From positions 62,001 through 126,000 of the forward strand of contig JAUIRK010000035.1 in the NCBI GenBank assembly GCA_030549495.1: 64,000 nt of DNA. Reading direction: 5' to 3'. This document shows positions 1 through 10,833 of the stretch, piece after piece. Position numbers and translations under genes: made by a program. Position 1 is the stretch's first letter. The number at the start of each line of letters is the position of its first letter. This DNA is from Nectonema munidae (taxonomy: Eukaryota > Nematomorpha > Nectonematoida > Nectonematidae). The notes under the pieces are model-generated. The model saw only the letters and a list, made by a program, of their open reading frames with translations. It searched no databases and was not told the origin of the DNA.

Positions 1-1480
1 ATATGGTTTCATAGAAACTGTGATTACTACTACGGGAAATATCCAATACCATTTTGCTTACACAAACAAACAAAATCAATGAAGGCAAGTAAGACGGAAA
101 AGCATCGCAATAAATGTTACCCAAAGAATAAGTCTTTGGAGAATTGGCTAAGAATGAACGAGGAATTTGAAAAGCAAATAATAACTCAACACGTTTATCA
201 AACTGAAAAATAACTTCCTATGATTTTGCATTTGATAGCCAAATTTAAAAAACCATTTATAGTATGTGAAAGTTTGATTATTCCAGCCGCAGAAATAATT
301 TTGAAACATATTTTCAATAAAAAAACATCTTGCATCAGATACCTTTATCTGTCACAACAGTTTCTAGAAGAATAGATGATATTGTACTTAATTTAGAACA
401 ACTATTATCAAGATTAGCTGCATCTCATTATTAATATACTTTGCAAAGTCTCTTGACATTGAGAAAAAACCGATTCTGTTAGTTTTTTTTGTTCGAAACG
501 TACTTGGAATTTGCTTGCCAGGATCTACTCTGTGCTTTATCTTTGCCGATTCATACCAGAGATTTTTTGATATATTTCAAGAATTTCACAAATTTATTCG
601 CTACAAAATAAATATATTAAATTGCGTAGGAGCACCAACTGAGTCAGAGCCATGACTGGCAAAAATATAGTCTTTATAACAGGTTGAAAGAAATTATCCC
701 AACTTGTGAGTCTACACATTGTATGCTTCGTAGAGAAGCTTTAGTTACCAAAGTGATGCCTGAAAATTTTTAACTAATTCTTGAGGAAATTGTCTCAGCT
801 CAACAGTCGAATTTTCAAAAATTTATGTGAAAATAACGATACTGATTTCAATTCACTTTTATACAGACTGATGTTAGATGGTTGAGAGTAGAAGTTTTTT
901 ACCCAAAAATGAAGTTAAAACTTTTTTAAGGATAAGTTTGATGATGAAAATTGGGTCTACAACAAAATTAGTGTCTTTAAAGAAAAACTGGATAAATGAA
1001 TTTCAAAAACAAAAGAAGGCTAATTTTATGTTTCAGACACTTCAAAAAAATATGGTTTTAATAATTGACAGAATCTTTCAGGTCTAAAGAAACAATTTCA
1101 AAATTACTTCCCTGATGCTTCTAATCCCAGAAGAGGAAACAAATGGATTAGAAATCCATTTATCAATAAAACAAATCGCAACCTACGGGCCTTCAAGAAA
1201 ACCAACTACATAAAATTTCTAATCATTGGAATATAAAAGCTATATTTCAAGAGGAAAAAAATTCAGTAAAATTCTAGACAAATGTAAAAACTTAATATTA
1301 AGTCGTCTCTTAAATTAATAAACTACTTTTATTTCCGACATCGTTTCTCCGTGAATCAGGATTTTCACATGTGTGCTTTAAAACAAAACAAAGGAGCAGG
1401 CTTGATATCACCAATTCTCTCAGAATATGTCTATCAAAACTTTTTCCTGATTTTGATAAAATAATTGAAGGAAACAACAA
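1..1480 (+). pseudogene. hAT transposase pseudogene (BED-finger, ZBED5/SCAND3-like lineage)
   Basis: The frame is open from base 1 and carries a BED-like zinc finger remnant (PFC...KHRNKCYP, about 49-120), then a stop near 211. Further blocks follow in several frames: LIAKFKKPFIVCE with an IPAAEI block (about 235-300), VSRRIDDI (about 360-380, frame broken), THCMLRREALVTKVMPENF (about 717-770), QTDVRWLR (about 865-890), and a C-terminal block with FPTSFLRESGF and KTKQRSRLDI (about 1335-1410). This order (BED finger, KP-F block, SRRI-D block, H-R-AL block, V-RWL block, C-terminal dimerisation block) is that of hAT transposases related to ZBED5. Many stops and frameshifts mean it is dead. The 5' end lies outside the window. 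No terminal repeats were identified. Confidence 0.75.
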
Positions 1481-1639
1481 CAAATATATAATTAGTATAT
1501 TTTAATATATTTTGATATTCATTTAAAAAAATAAACATGATTGTTCTACTTTTATATATTGTTTGATTTTCTTTAAATAAAATTTTTAGGACCTAAAGTT
1601 AATTTCAATAAAATTTTGACATCAGTTTGTTTTAATTTC

Positions 1640-2027
1640 AGGCTTCATACATTAAAAGTATTAAGCCTCGTTCATGTGGTAAAATTTAACTCTATAATGT
1701 CCTGACTTCTTCGGATCAGAAATTTTTATTGGACAACCAAAAAAAACTCCTCTAGAAGTTACTAGTTGCTCATCTATTGTTATTGGGTAGAGTCTTGAAA
1801 AATATAATAGAGGTGGTCATATAGCTTTCTAATCGAGCTTATTTTGTCCATAGTGTCTTTCTTTTTTTTGTCAAAATGCAAAAAAATATGAATGAGAGTA
1901 TATATCTCGCCAAAGCTTGCTCTCAAGAAGGGATTTCCCGAACTTGAAAACAACTCCGAAACATTTATTTTTTTATCTCTATTTTGTCCAATACTAATCA
2001 AGGCACCGAAGTAGGCCTAATCGTCTA
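1640..2027 (-). pseudogene. piggyBac transposase fragment
   Basis: Read on the minus strand, the piece from 2025 to 1780 encodes AYFGALISIGQNRDKKINV followed by a segment ending in a FLHFD-like block and KLYDHLYYIF. Just downstream, in a shifted frame, is IDEQLVTSRG, the first catalytic Asp region of piggyBac transposases (compare TIDEQLVKYRG in the full-length copy at 9.0-10.5 kb), then KKSGHYRVKFYHMNEA before a stop. Stops and a frameshift show it is a relic. The 5' part of the gene is missing. A hAT element (2061-2741) sits immediately upstream, and the DNA beyond that element (2750-2935) resembles the left end of the full-length piggyBac copy. Confidence 0.7.
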
Positions 2028-2060
2028 GGGTTAATCATTGTTATTATGGTACATTGAAAC

Positions 2061-2741
2061 TAGGGTGTCCACCCCGGGATTCCTCGTCCTCGAGTCCCCG
2101 GGGAATCGTGAAATTTCAAAATCCTTGTCCTCGAAAAAAATTTTTAAATTTCCTCGGGGAATTTTTGAAAAAAATTTTGTCGAATCCAACGACAAAAATA
2201 TCGAAGTAACGGAGAAGAAAGATGAAACATTAATCGTTAGCAATCAAAAAACAGAGAAGAAAAGCGTGAAGGAGGAATTGGACGAATTTCTGAAGATTAA
2301 TGAAAATGAAGAACGTGAAACTAAAAGCAAGATTTTAAGCATAGAGGAAATAATGAAAAAAACATTGGACCTTTATTTAGAAACAAATAGGAGGCCCGAA
2401 GTTTTAGAAACTTTATTCAAAAATTTAAAGAGCATAAAACCAACTTCTGTGGATGCCGAAAGAGTGTTTTCGTCAATGGATTATTTTTCTACAAAAATAA
2501 GAAACCAGTTGAATGATGAAATTTTGAACGCTCTAATTTTTCTTAGATATTTTTTTAAAACATAAATCTTTTATGCATTTAAATTTTTTTCAATAAAAAT
2601 CTTATATGAGACTTTTAAATTTTCTTTTCTGAACAGTTTTTACTGTAAAAAAATTGCTTTTTCTTCCCCGGGGAAATTTTCAAAAATTACGAGGTCCTAG
2701 TTCCCCGGGGAATGAAAAAAGACCTTAAAGTGGACACACTA
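2061..2741. mobile_element. Non-autonomous hAT element, 681 bp, with perfect 8-bp target duplication
   Basis: The left end starts TAGGGTGTCCAC and the right end, reverse-complemented, starts TAGTGTGTCCAC. The flanks are the identical octamer ATTGAAAC at 2053-2060 and 2742-2749, the 8-bp duplication expected of hAT insertions. Subterminal DNA carries repeated CCCCGGGGA-type palindromes on both sides (about 2095-2105, 2150-2160, 2666-2676, 2701-2712), which are likely transposase-binding motifs. The interior encodes only the C-terminal part of a transposase. Intact target duplications and clear ends suggest a fairly recent insertion into an older piggyBac remnant. Confidence 0.85.
2062..2565 (+). 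CDS. C-terminal hAT transposase remnant (open frame inside the 681-bp element)
   Basis: The frame is open from the left terminal repeat to a stop at 2563-2565. The formal ATG at 2038 lies outside the element, and the first internal Met codon is at 2353. The last 40 residues contain SVDAERVFSSMDYFSTKIRN and a closing LNALIFLRYFF block, the hallmark hAT C-terminal dimerisation region (S-ER-FS...R..L). The middle is a Glu/Lys-rich spacer. The catalytic core and BED finger are absent, so it cannot be an active transposase alone. The first part of the frame is translated terminal and subterminal repeat, so that stretch may not be real protein. AATAAA lies shortly after the stop (about 2592). Confidence 0.6.
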   Translation, partial: RVSTPGFLVLESPGNREISKSLSSKKIFKFPRGIFEKNFVESNDKNIEVTEKKDETLIVSNQKTEKKSVKEELDEFLKINENEERETKSKILSIEEIMKKTLDLYLETNRRPEVLETLFKNLKSIKPTSVDAERVFSSMDYFSTKIRNQLNDEILNALIFLRYFFKT

Positions 2742-2749
2742 ATTGAAAC

Positions 2750-2935
2750 GTAGTATTCATGATAGTGTAATTAACGTATTTTATAGATGGTGTTAAATTT
2801 TAAACATTTTTTTTTCTGAAAAATTTATTTCACAATGTATTTTTTCATTTTGATTTTCAAAGGTATTCATAGCTTTGGGATCTTAGTTTCACTAATTTAA
2901 AGTAAAACATGTCCCTAGTGCGTCAACGGTGTGGT
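2750..2935 (-). repeat. Probable left-end remnant of a piggyBac element
   Basis: Read on the minus strand, this stretch contains TTTAACACCATCTATAAAA and, further out, GACGCACTAGGGACATG. The complete piggyBac copy has TTTAACGCCATCTAAAA at about 8187-8204 and GGACGGAGTAGGGCTT at its tip (about 7999-8014). With the transposase fragment at 1640-2027, this suggests a second, older piggyBac element into which the 681-bp hAT inserted. The similarity is short and judged by eye. Confidence 0.4.
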
Positions 2936-3613
2936 AAAAAGCTTCGGTCAAGCGAGGGAACCAGCTTTCGGTGTAATTCACTCAAAATAATTCACCCTAA
3001 CATTTAGTTCTCAATATTTTTAAATAAACTTATTCATGCACTGTAAAGTTCAGGATAAATTTGATTTTGAAAATATTTTTGTAAAATAGCATGAAAGTAT
3101 CATACGTGCCTCCTCATAACCAGTAGACATATTTTTTCTATAGCTGGAAAGAAATTTCCGTCCTAATCGATGTAATTTGTCACATGAGAGCTTTGAACAA
3201 TTAATGTTTATACGTAATAAACAAAAAAAACAAGAAATCGAATATAACATTTGTTTTACACAAACAGCCTTTTGTGTTTAGAAGCTTGTAATAAATGTGA
3301 TGAATTCAAATATTTACTAATAAAAAGACTAATTATTTTGAATGAAATTTTTTTCAAATCAAAATTAAAATCATATTGTGAGAATTAGAATTTCAGAAAT
3401 AAAAAAATTAGAATCATTATTTAGAGTCGACCCTAACATTTTTACTTGGAGAACGTTAAGACACTCGAAGTATACGAAGCACTCAGCATGTAGCCTCTAC
3501 AGAACTCCAAACTGTGCCTGATATACATCATCAGAAAACAAAAGGATTTACTTTAGTGCTTGAATCAAGACTGGAGGAAGAAGTCGCCACAACATCGGTA
3601 GCTAACTCATCAT
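2936..3613. other. Intergenic AT-rich DNA, no feature seen
   Basis: No coding segment, RNA gene or repeat was recognised. The small open frame on the minus strand at 3050-3250 has no recognisable motif and looks like chance. Confidence 0.5.
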
Positions 3614-3779
3614 TAGGGCAGACAAAAATTGACCTAAAAACTTTTAAATATTGACTTTTTGAGAAGACTTTATAGTAAAAAAAAATTGACCTTTCTTTTA
3701 TAACTTTTTTGTCTAGTCTTCAAAGATATATATAGGTATAATAAAGTTTTTTTTTAATTATTCAGAACTATTATAATAA

Positions 3780-4560
3780 AACATGAAATAGTTAATAATG
3801 TTATGTGGAGAAAAATTTCTGTCTTTAGCCAGAAGCATGTCTACGGCACATGTTGTTGCTTGACAGTTCTGGAGCAGTAGGTAAGTACTGGGTGAAATGT
3901 TTTCATTTTTCATTTCCAAAACTTTTAAAAAGTCACTATTTTCAAGCCTTTTTTAAATAATTTTTGATTTTACACTCATCTTCATTAAAGTGAATGGAAT
4001 CAAAAATTTGCTTTGCATCCTTGATACTAAAAGACGAATATTCAATTTTTTGAATAATTTCTGCTAAATTGTAATAATTTTTATGAGTTGTTCTTAAAGT
4101 GACGAATTATTAACACTTTTTTTGGCATTTTGAACCAGGACACCATCTTTGCTTTTGAAAGAATTAACAATTCTTTTGACTTCTGGTAATTTATCAGAGT
4201 AATAGGAATCTGCTTCTAGCCAACTCGCCCATCTTGTTATGATTGGTGTTGGAGGGAAACCAATATCTCTAAAGGAGCCTTTCTATTTTATTTTTAATTG
4301 TTGCAAGTTTCATGTTACCAATGAGCTCATCTACTTATTTATAGAAAAATTTAACTTTCATTGCACAATTCTGTAAATGTGCGAAGCATGTTATATGAAA
4401 CAAATTAGAATGATATTTAGCAGCATTTTTTTAACGTTAAACTCCATTAAAACATGATCAACAACACAAACAATTCTTTTCGAGTCAACATTCTCTTCAA
4501 ATCGTATACACTTGACAAGCCATGTTTTTTCTGGGGAATAACATGATCACAAACATACAC
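3780..4560 (-). pseudogene. hAT transposase pseudogene (CGGBP1-related lineage)
   Basis: Reading the minus strand, the blocks are DSTLWFVYVCDHVIPQKKH, a short LIGNMKLATIKNKI segment, FPPTPIITRWASWLEADSYY, VQNAKKVLIIRHFKNNSQK and IKDAKQIFDSIHF. They appear in order but in different frames with many stops. The P-P-ITRW-SWL-A--YY block is characteristic of the hAT lineage related to the host protein CGGBP1. Its position inside a TAGGGCA-ended element with 8-bp duplications agrees. The N-terminal half is missing, and the gene is dead. Confidence 0.65.
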
Positions 4561-4959
4561 AAACCAAAGAGTGCTATCAGCGTTTTAAAAAATATTTTTT
4601 TTTTTTTTTAATTTATTTTCTAGAAATCTGCGGAAAGATCTGAAACACGATTTCTACTAGTGGAAATCGAGGGAATTGAGTATCCTAATTTTGAGAAAAA
4701 CATTGAAGAATGTAAAAGAAAAATTTAAAAGGTTATTTTTTTTAAAAAATCATTTAATAAAATTTGAAAAAATTTTTTTTTAGCTGGTTTTAATTATTTT
4801 TTAATTATACTTGCGCTATATGAACTTTGTAAACCAAGGTGGGGTTTTTTCTTTTTTTGGGTTTTTTAAAAAAAAAGGTTTTTTATTATTTTGAAATTCC
4901 CTTTTAAATTTTTAAAAAAAATTTTTTTTATTTTAAGAAATTGAGAGGTGGGGGTGGGT

Positions 4960-5095
4960 GTTGACGACTCTCCCCCTCTTTGTTGTTTTTTTTTTTCAAT
5001 TTTTGGGCGGGGGTGTATTATTTGATTATAATGGGGAGTATAATGATTATAATTGGAGTAAAAAAATATTTTTTAAAAAAAAAATAAAAAAATTT
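4960..5095. repeat. Low-complexity A/T- and G-rich transition
   Basis: Runs of A and T with interspersed G-rich words lead into the homopolymer block that follows. Nothing coding is visible. Confidence 0.5.
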
Positions 5096-5481
<386 letters not shown>

Positions 5482-6348
5482 TGAAGAACAATTACTAGTA
5501 ATGTGTCCTACTTTATTACACTTCAAACATTTGGGGCTCATGGAGTGGCAATGAGAAGAAGAATGACTCAATTTACCACAATTCTTACATATAAAAACTT
5601 TTCTAATATACATTTCAATTGGCAATGAATTATAGCCGCAAAAAATATCGGTACAGTTTGAAAGATAATTGGCTACGTCAGGAGTATTAGGCTCAATCAA
5701 AATACTTATTCTTTGTCTCAATTTTTTTGATGAGTGTAACGCCGCCTAAGGTTGTTACATAGTAGTTGCAAAAGTTAATAGAGTCGATAAGGTCTTTATT
5801 TTTAAAAAATTTTAGCACACACTTTATTAAGAATCTGGGTTTAAAAATTTTTTGTATCAACCAAAATTATTTTTCAAAATAGTGGTTGCTAGTGGCTTAT
5901 CTTTTTCATTTTCTAAATTTATATAAGCTTTGCCATTTTATTAATTTTTAGATTTGTAATTTGTTTTCATTGAAGTTTATAGTGCTAATAATGTCTTTTT
6001 TCATCTCTGAAATTTTAATCCTATCAGGTTTCACAATATTAGTTTTCACGATAACACATTTGTTAGGACTATAGAAGTCGTCAGTCAACTTAGAAGGAGC
6101 TTTTGCTGTCTCACCATAAGAAATCATGGACTTTTTTGATTTATCTAATTGTAATTCAGCGAATTTATCAATCAGTAAATCTTTGATATCAGAAAAAATA
6201 TTTTGACTAAAAGGGAGTTGGAAGAGTCTCCATTACAATTCGATAAATATTTCTCTTTAATTAACTTCAAATTATTTACTAGGTCACAATGAGAAGAGTG
6301 GAAATTCCTTTTAGTGGGCGTGCACTTCGATGAAGTTGACTCATCCAT
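5482..6348 (-). pseudogene. Non-LTR retrotransposon ORF1 (gag-like) with CCHC zinc knuckles, broken
   Basis: A minus-strand ATG at 6348 opens MDESTSSKCTPTKRNFHSSH. The frame then shifts twice through a Lys/Ile-rich middle (for example KSKKSMISYGETAKAPSKL). From about 5721 it reads to tandem CCHC knuckles, CKNCGKLSHSSSHC and CLKCNKVGHITSNC (C-x2-C-x4-H-x4-C), typical nucleic-acid binding motifs of LINE ORF1 and gag proteins. It ends abruptly where the homopolymer block begins, so ORF2 is not here. Frameshifts and a stop near 5985 indicate a dead copy. Confidence 0.7.
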
Positions 6349-6716
6349 TATTCATAGTAAAAATAAAAGATAAATTTACCAGTTAGAAAGGCATGCAAAG
6401 AGCCAAGTAAAAAAACAAAGGAAATATGAAAAAAATGAGGAAAAGAAAAAGGCTTATGATTTTAAGTAATCAGGAAGTCAAAAGCTGGAAGGAAAGGTGA
6501 CAACGACATTATAAAACTTGAAATAGTTTTGAATTTTGTTTTCATAAATATTGACTTTATGAAGTTTTTTTAAATAAATTTTAAAAAAAAATTGACTTTA
6601 TTGACCTAAAAAATTTTTTCAAAATTTAAATATATGAACAAACTTGCTAAATAAAAAGATTTGAAAATTTTAAAACATTTTTTTTTCAAATTGACTTTAT
6701 TTGCCCTAATCATCAT

Positions 6717-7440
6717 CTACATTCATTACTTTAACGAAGGAACCGACAAATGGAAATAAGATTTTTATTCATCAAATACACAAAAGAAAAAAATTTGCAA
6801 ATTGTTGACTATGTTGCAATAGTCGATGACATTTCTAATGACCCAACATGGTGGATTTATCGGTTTGACAAAGGGAAAATATTTTATTATGATTGGTTGG
6901 AAGTTTTGGCATAAATCCATGACACAATTGTATCTGTAATTGAAGCATTATGGTTTTGTGGGAATATTATATAGTATAGAAATAAAAGCATTATAAATAA
7001 CAATTATTTTATCACTAAATTTTTAAGAAAATGATAAGGAATAAATTGAGAGGGTCTTTATTGGTAATTGCGTAGTATATATTTATTATATTATATTTTA
7101 TAAAAAGAGGAAGCTCTTTCAAAAATATTTTATCGGAAGTAATTTGTACGTTCACTAGCTATAGAGGCATTAGACGCAATCTGTAATCTCCACATCCAAG
7201 TACAAATTCTACAAGGAATTAAAAGAACCAATTAAAATGTGTAATTCTAGAATTGCCTTTTACATTTAAATCCGTGCATGTCCAACTAAGCTTCAAAAGA
7301 CAAGGAATAGAAAGCGTACATTTTAAAAATTAAAAAAATATGTACGAGAGTAAGGATTACTAGGCTTTTTTAAGCATAGCAAAGCCAAAAACTGAGAACA
7401 TTGATCATGAAATAAAATGAAAATGGACAAAAGACAGATA
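6717..7440. other. Intergenic AT-rich DNA, no feature seen
   Basis: No coding segment or repeat could be supported in this stretch. Confidence 0.5.
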
Positions 7441-7559
7441 TACGCGTATATTTTCAAATCCTCTTAACATCCTCATCCGAGCATCGTTTAAGCTTGAACA
7501 AATTTTCCAGATTTTCGTCTTTTCTATATACCGCAGTTTTTTTCAGAATTTTTACTTTA

Positions 7560-7741
7560 TCGAAAATTTTAATAAGTAGATCTCTATGATAACACATATG
7601 CACTGACCTCTCTTTCAAATTTTATGAAATATAAAAGTTGCGTTTGCTTAGAATAGTGAATATGAGAATTCGCATCAGCATCCGCTAAAAAATTCATTTT
7701 CACATTCGCTTCGGCTAATTTCACATCCGATACATCTCTAC
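7560..7741. repeat. hAT element tip, related to the element at 56316-57181
   Basis: The segment ends CCGATACATCTCTA at 7728-7741, identical to the right terminal repeat of the hAT element at 56.3-57.2 kb (ending at 57181). Inside are several GCGGATG/GCGAATG-like words, like the subterminal repeats of that element. The other end was not found. The minus-strand open frame 7584-7811 crossing it is translated repeat. Confidence 0.5.
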
Positions 7742-8319
7742 ATAAGAGCAAAGAATATGCGCTTTTCAAGCAATCAATTTTTGGGGAATAGGATAGTTCT
7801 TCATTTCTCATATAATAATCATTGTCATATCTTTCGATTTTTAAATTAAGAAAGCAAGTATTTTATTTTAAGACTAACATTTTCATTCATCGAGTTTAAT
7901 ATCATTTCTATTTACCTTAGATTTTAATATCTATAAGTTTCATATCAGTATTTAAGGCACAGTAAATTTTGAATCCAAAAAAAGCATTAACCTTAGAAGG
8001 ACGGAGTAGGGCTTTTTTTGGCTAGTAAATATTTAAAATCTCTTTTTCTGATAGAAAAATATAGCTAGTCGATATGCTAACTTGGTGGTATTTTATTTTT
8101 TTTAATGGGTTTTAAGGATAAAAAGAAATATAAAATTTTCACCACATGAAAAAATATTTATAGTAATTTATACGAAATTTAAATTTAACGCCATCTAAAA
8201 TTAATATGTTTTTATGAAAAACTTAAGTTGTAACCTTAAACAAGTTATAAAAATATAAATTTGAAGTGGATTTCAAATTTAGAATTTTTTCTAAGGATTA
8301 TTTTTGAAACACATGACGT

Positions 8320-8580
8320 TCGAAAATTTTATATTGTTCAATATTCAAAACTTTGTTTTCATAAATTTGTTTTCCATAGTGCAAAATATTATATATAAAA
8401 AATTAAAAAGAAAAACTATAATATTTTTTTTATTTACAAAGAAAAAAACAAACAAACGTATGATTATGTAGTTTTGTGAAAAAATTATATTGATCACTAT
8501 TCAAAACTTTGCTTTTATAAATTTATTTTTCTACAGTGCAAAATATTTTATAAAAAGTAAAAAAGATAAAAAAAATTAGA
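8320..8580. repeat. Direct duplication in the 5' flank of the piggyBac transposase gene
   Basis: The stretch at about 8325-8410 (ATTGTTCAATATTCAAAACT, then TTGTTTTCATAAATTTGTTT and a GTGCAAAATATT word) recurs at about 8488-8572 with scattered substitutions. The offset is roughly 160 bp, inside the element and upstream of the start codon. Confidence 0.6.
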
Positions 8581-9024
8581 TAAGCTTTTTAGATCGATTT
8601 GTTGAACAGCGCATGGTTGCGTACTTGAATAAAAAAATGAAGAGAATGGACTCTTTATTGAATTTGTGTCGTGGTATTATCTGGGTAATAAAAGACACAT
8701 CATACAACGCAGAAATAAATCAAAATATGAATTCAAACACAAAGAACTCTTACTTGATATTGATTTTTTATCAAGAATACGCATGCGGCTAGAGTGAACT
8801 CAATTGTTCCATTGACTACACGATCCATATATAATTGTCTACGCATTTGTTATCTTTTTTCTCACCACATTTGGTAAATAATTCCTTGGCATGAATGAAT
8901 AGTGAAGAAATCGCGTATAGATTACACAAAACTCTCTCTTGCTTTATTTGTGTATGTGTAATAATTCTTCCATTTCTTGACAAGCTTCATTTGGATTTCC
9001 TAAGTTACTTCGCAAAATTTTATT

Positions 9025-10501
9025 ATGAGCTTCTCAAGTTTTTATACAAGTAGTGATGAAGGAGAAACCTCTGGTTCTGACGTTTTTTCAAATAGTGAAT
9101 ATGAAATTCAAAATTCAGTTGATAGCGAAGGGCAAACAGATTCAAGCGATGAAGAAACAGCTCTTTGCGAAGATGTGTCCCTTGTAGCACCAGATGGAAC
9201 CCAATTTTTTTGGGAACCGAGAGAGATTTGTGGAAGAAGATCATCAACTAATATCATCTCAAGTAGACCAGGTCCAAAAGATACGGCAAAAAATTTGAAA
9301 GATCCTTTGAAAATTTTTAATCTTTTTTTCACTGAATCTCTTTTGAACCATATTTTTGTCTGCACAAAAGAAAGAATGAAAGAAAACTACAAGTAATTTT
9401 CTATTAGAAAACATTATTTAGTTAAATGTTTTTTTTTGTAGAAGTCCTAATTGTTTGTTGGAGAACTTCAAAAGTTTATATGAAAGGTTTTCAATGGAAC
9501 ATTTGCTAGCATACTTAGCCTGTATTCTTTACATTGGGCAGTCTAAAGATAAGCAGCTTGATGTCAAACATCTTTTTTCTGAAAAGTATGGAACCCCTTT
9601 TTTAAAAGCTGCAATCAGTAGAGACGTATTCATTCTTACCTTTATAAGATTTGATTCAAGAACTACAAGAAATAGTTCAGATAAATTAGCTCAGATAAGA
9701 TACTTACAAAATTTTTTCCTCGAAAACTTTCATAAATATTGGTCACCATCTAATTGCGTTACAATTGACGAGCAGCTCGTCAAGTATAGAGGCAGGTCAC
9801 CTATAAAAGTATACGACCCATCCAAGCCAGGTCGATATGGTATGAAAATTTATCACTGTGTAGACTCGTCCAGTTTTTTTGTTTTTTGTAGCGAAATTTA
9901 TGAAAGTGGTTTAGTGGACAGGGATCATTTTAAACCCAATAATATAGTAAAAAGATTGGTAAATATTTCTTGCTTACCGACCGGTATTGGTATTTATGCA
10001 GATAGGTTTTTTATGTCCCAGGATTTGTGTAATTGGGCCAAAAATCAAAACTATACAATCTGTGGTACGGTAAGAAGTAATAGAAGGTTCATGCCGCATG
10101 TAGTCCGTCCAGCGCATTTAAAAGGTCTGGGTTTGAATGATTGTGAGAGCAGATTTTTGTATTCAGAAACCTCTTCGTTAACAGTTTATATACCGGAAAA
10201 ACATTCTAAAAAAAACTTCAAACCAGTCTATGTGTTATCTAGTCAACATCTATCACAAATAGATACTTTTGGGCCCAGAAAAAAGCCTCAAACTATTCTA
10301 GATAATAGGTTTAAATCTGGAGTGGATGTTTTTAACAGAATGGCAAGAAATTACAGCTGTTATAAGTCTTCTAGACGTTGGCCAGTTGCAATTTTTACAA
10401 ATTTTCTTGATATTGCAGTTAATAATAGCTGGGTAATTATGGGAGCTAATGATTCAGATGCAAACCGTCAGTTTCAAGAGGAGGAAGAAAATGCTTTATA
10501 A
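9025..10501 (+). CDS. piggyBac transposase, two exons (9025-9392 and 9442-10501)
   Basis: This is a DNA-cutting transposase that moves TTAA-flanked elements. Exon 1 gives 122 residues with an acidic Ser/Glu/Asp-rich N terminus, usual for piggyBac. The 49-bp intron 9393-9441 has GTAATT at its 5' end and a T-rich TTTTTTTTGTAG acceptor, and splicing restores one frame of 475 residues. The three catalytic aspartates are visible: D232 in TIDEQLV, D310 in YADRFF and D418 in SGVDVF. The 78-residue spacing between the first two equals that of the classical enzyme. SSRRWPVAIFTNFLDIAVNN is the conserved block after the third Asp. The frame stops at 10499-10501, before the expected Cys-rich C-terminal domain, which lies downstream in another frame. 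The core looks functional; the whole protein probably does not. Confidence 0.85.
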
Positions 10502-10504
10502 AAC

Positions 10505-10764
10505 ACCTTTCTCTACTTTTAGCTGAAAAATGCATGTTGATTAGAAGTCAAAGTTCATTTACTCGCTTATCTACCAGAAACTTATTATCTTTTTACGGGT
10601 TTTTTGATGTTGACGAGAACCCAACTACATCAGTTCAACGAGGATATTGCTCCTTTATTGATTGTAAGCCAAGAAAAAGGGGAACACGAAAATGCAGTGT
10701 ATGTGGAAAATTCATTTGTAAAAGCCATACTTTATTTATGTGTAAAAAGTGCAGAAACACATAA
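10505..10764 (+). pseudogene. Cys-rich C-terminal domain of the piggyBac transposase, out of frame
   Basis: In the frame that includes the ATG at 10534, the sequence reads HLSLLLAEKCMLIRSQSSF, then a spacer, and ends RKCSVCGKFICKSH...CKKC before the stop at 10762-10764. This Cys/His-rich zinc-binding tail is the DNA-recognition domain that closes piggyBac transposases, and the leucine-rich lead-in is what normally joins it to the core. A single-base length change near 10495-10503 would explain the break, either a true deletion or a sequencing error. An alternative, a short intron here, is less likely because no good donor is visible. Confidence 0.65.
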
Positions 10765-10827
10765 TAATTGTAAATATTTACGAATTTTTTATTATAATAC
10801 TTGTGTGTTGTATTTTTATAATAGTTG

Positions 10828-10833
10828 AATAAA
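10828..10833 (+). terminator. Polyadenylation signal of the piggyBac transposase
   Basis: AATAAA lies 64 bases after the stop of the C-terminal domain, followed by a T-rich stretch. Position and sequence suit the 3' end of the transposase mRNA. Confidence 0.5.

Noticed and set aside
10480-10524. Second intron joining the piggyBac core to its Cys-rich tail
   Set aside because: An acceptor-like TTTTAG exists, but no credible donor; a one-base length change is simpler.
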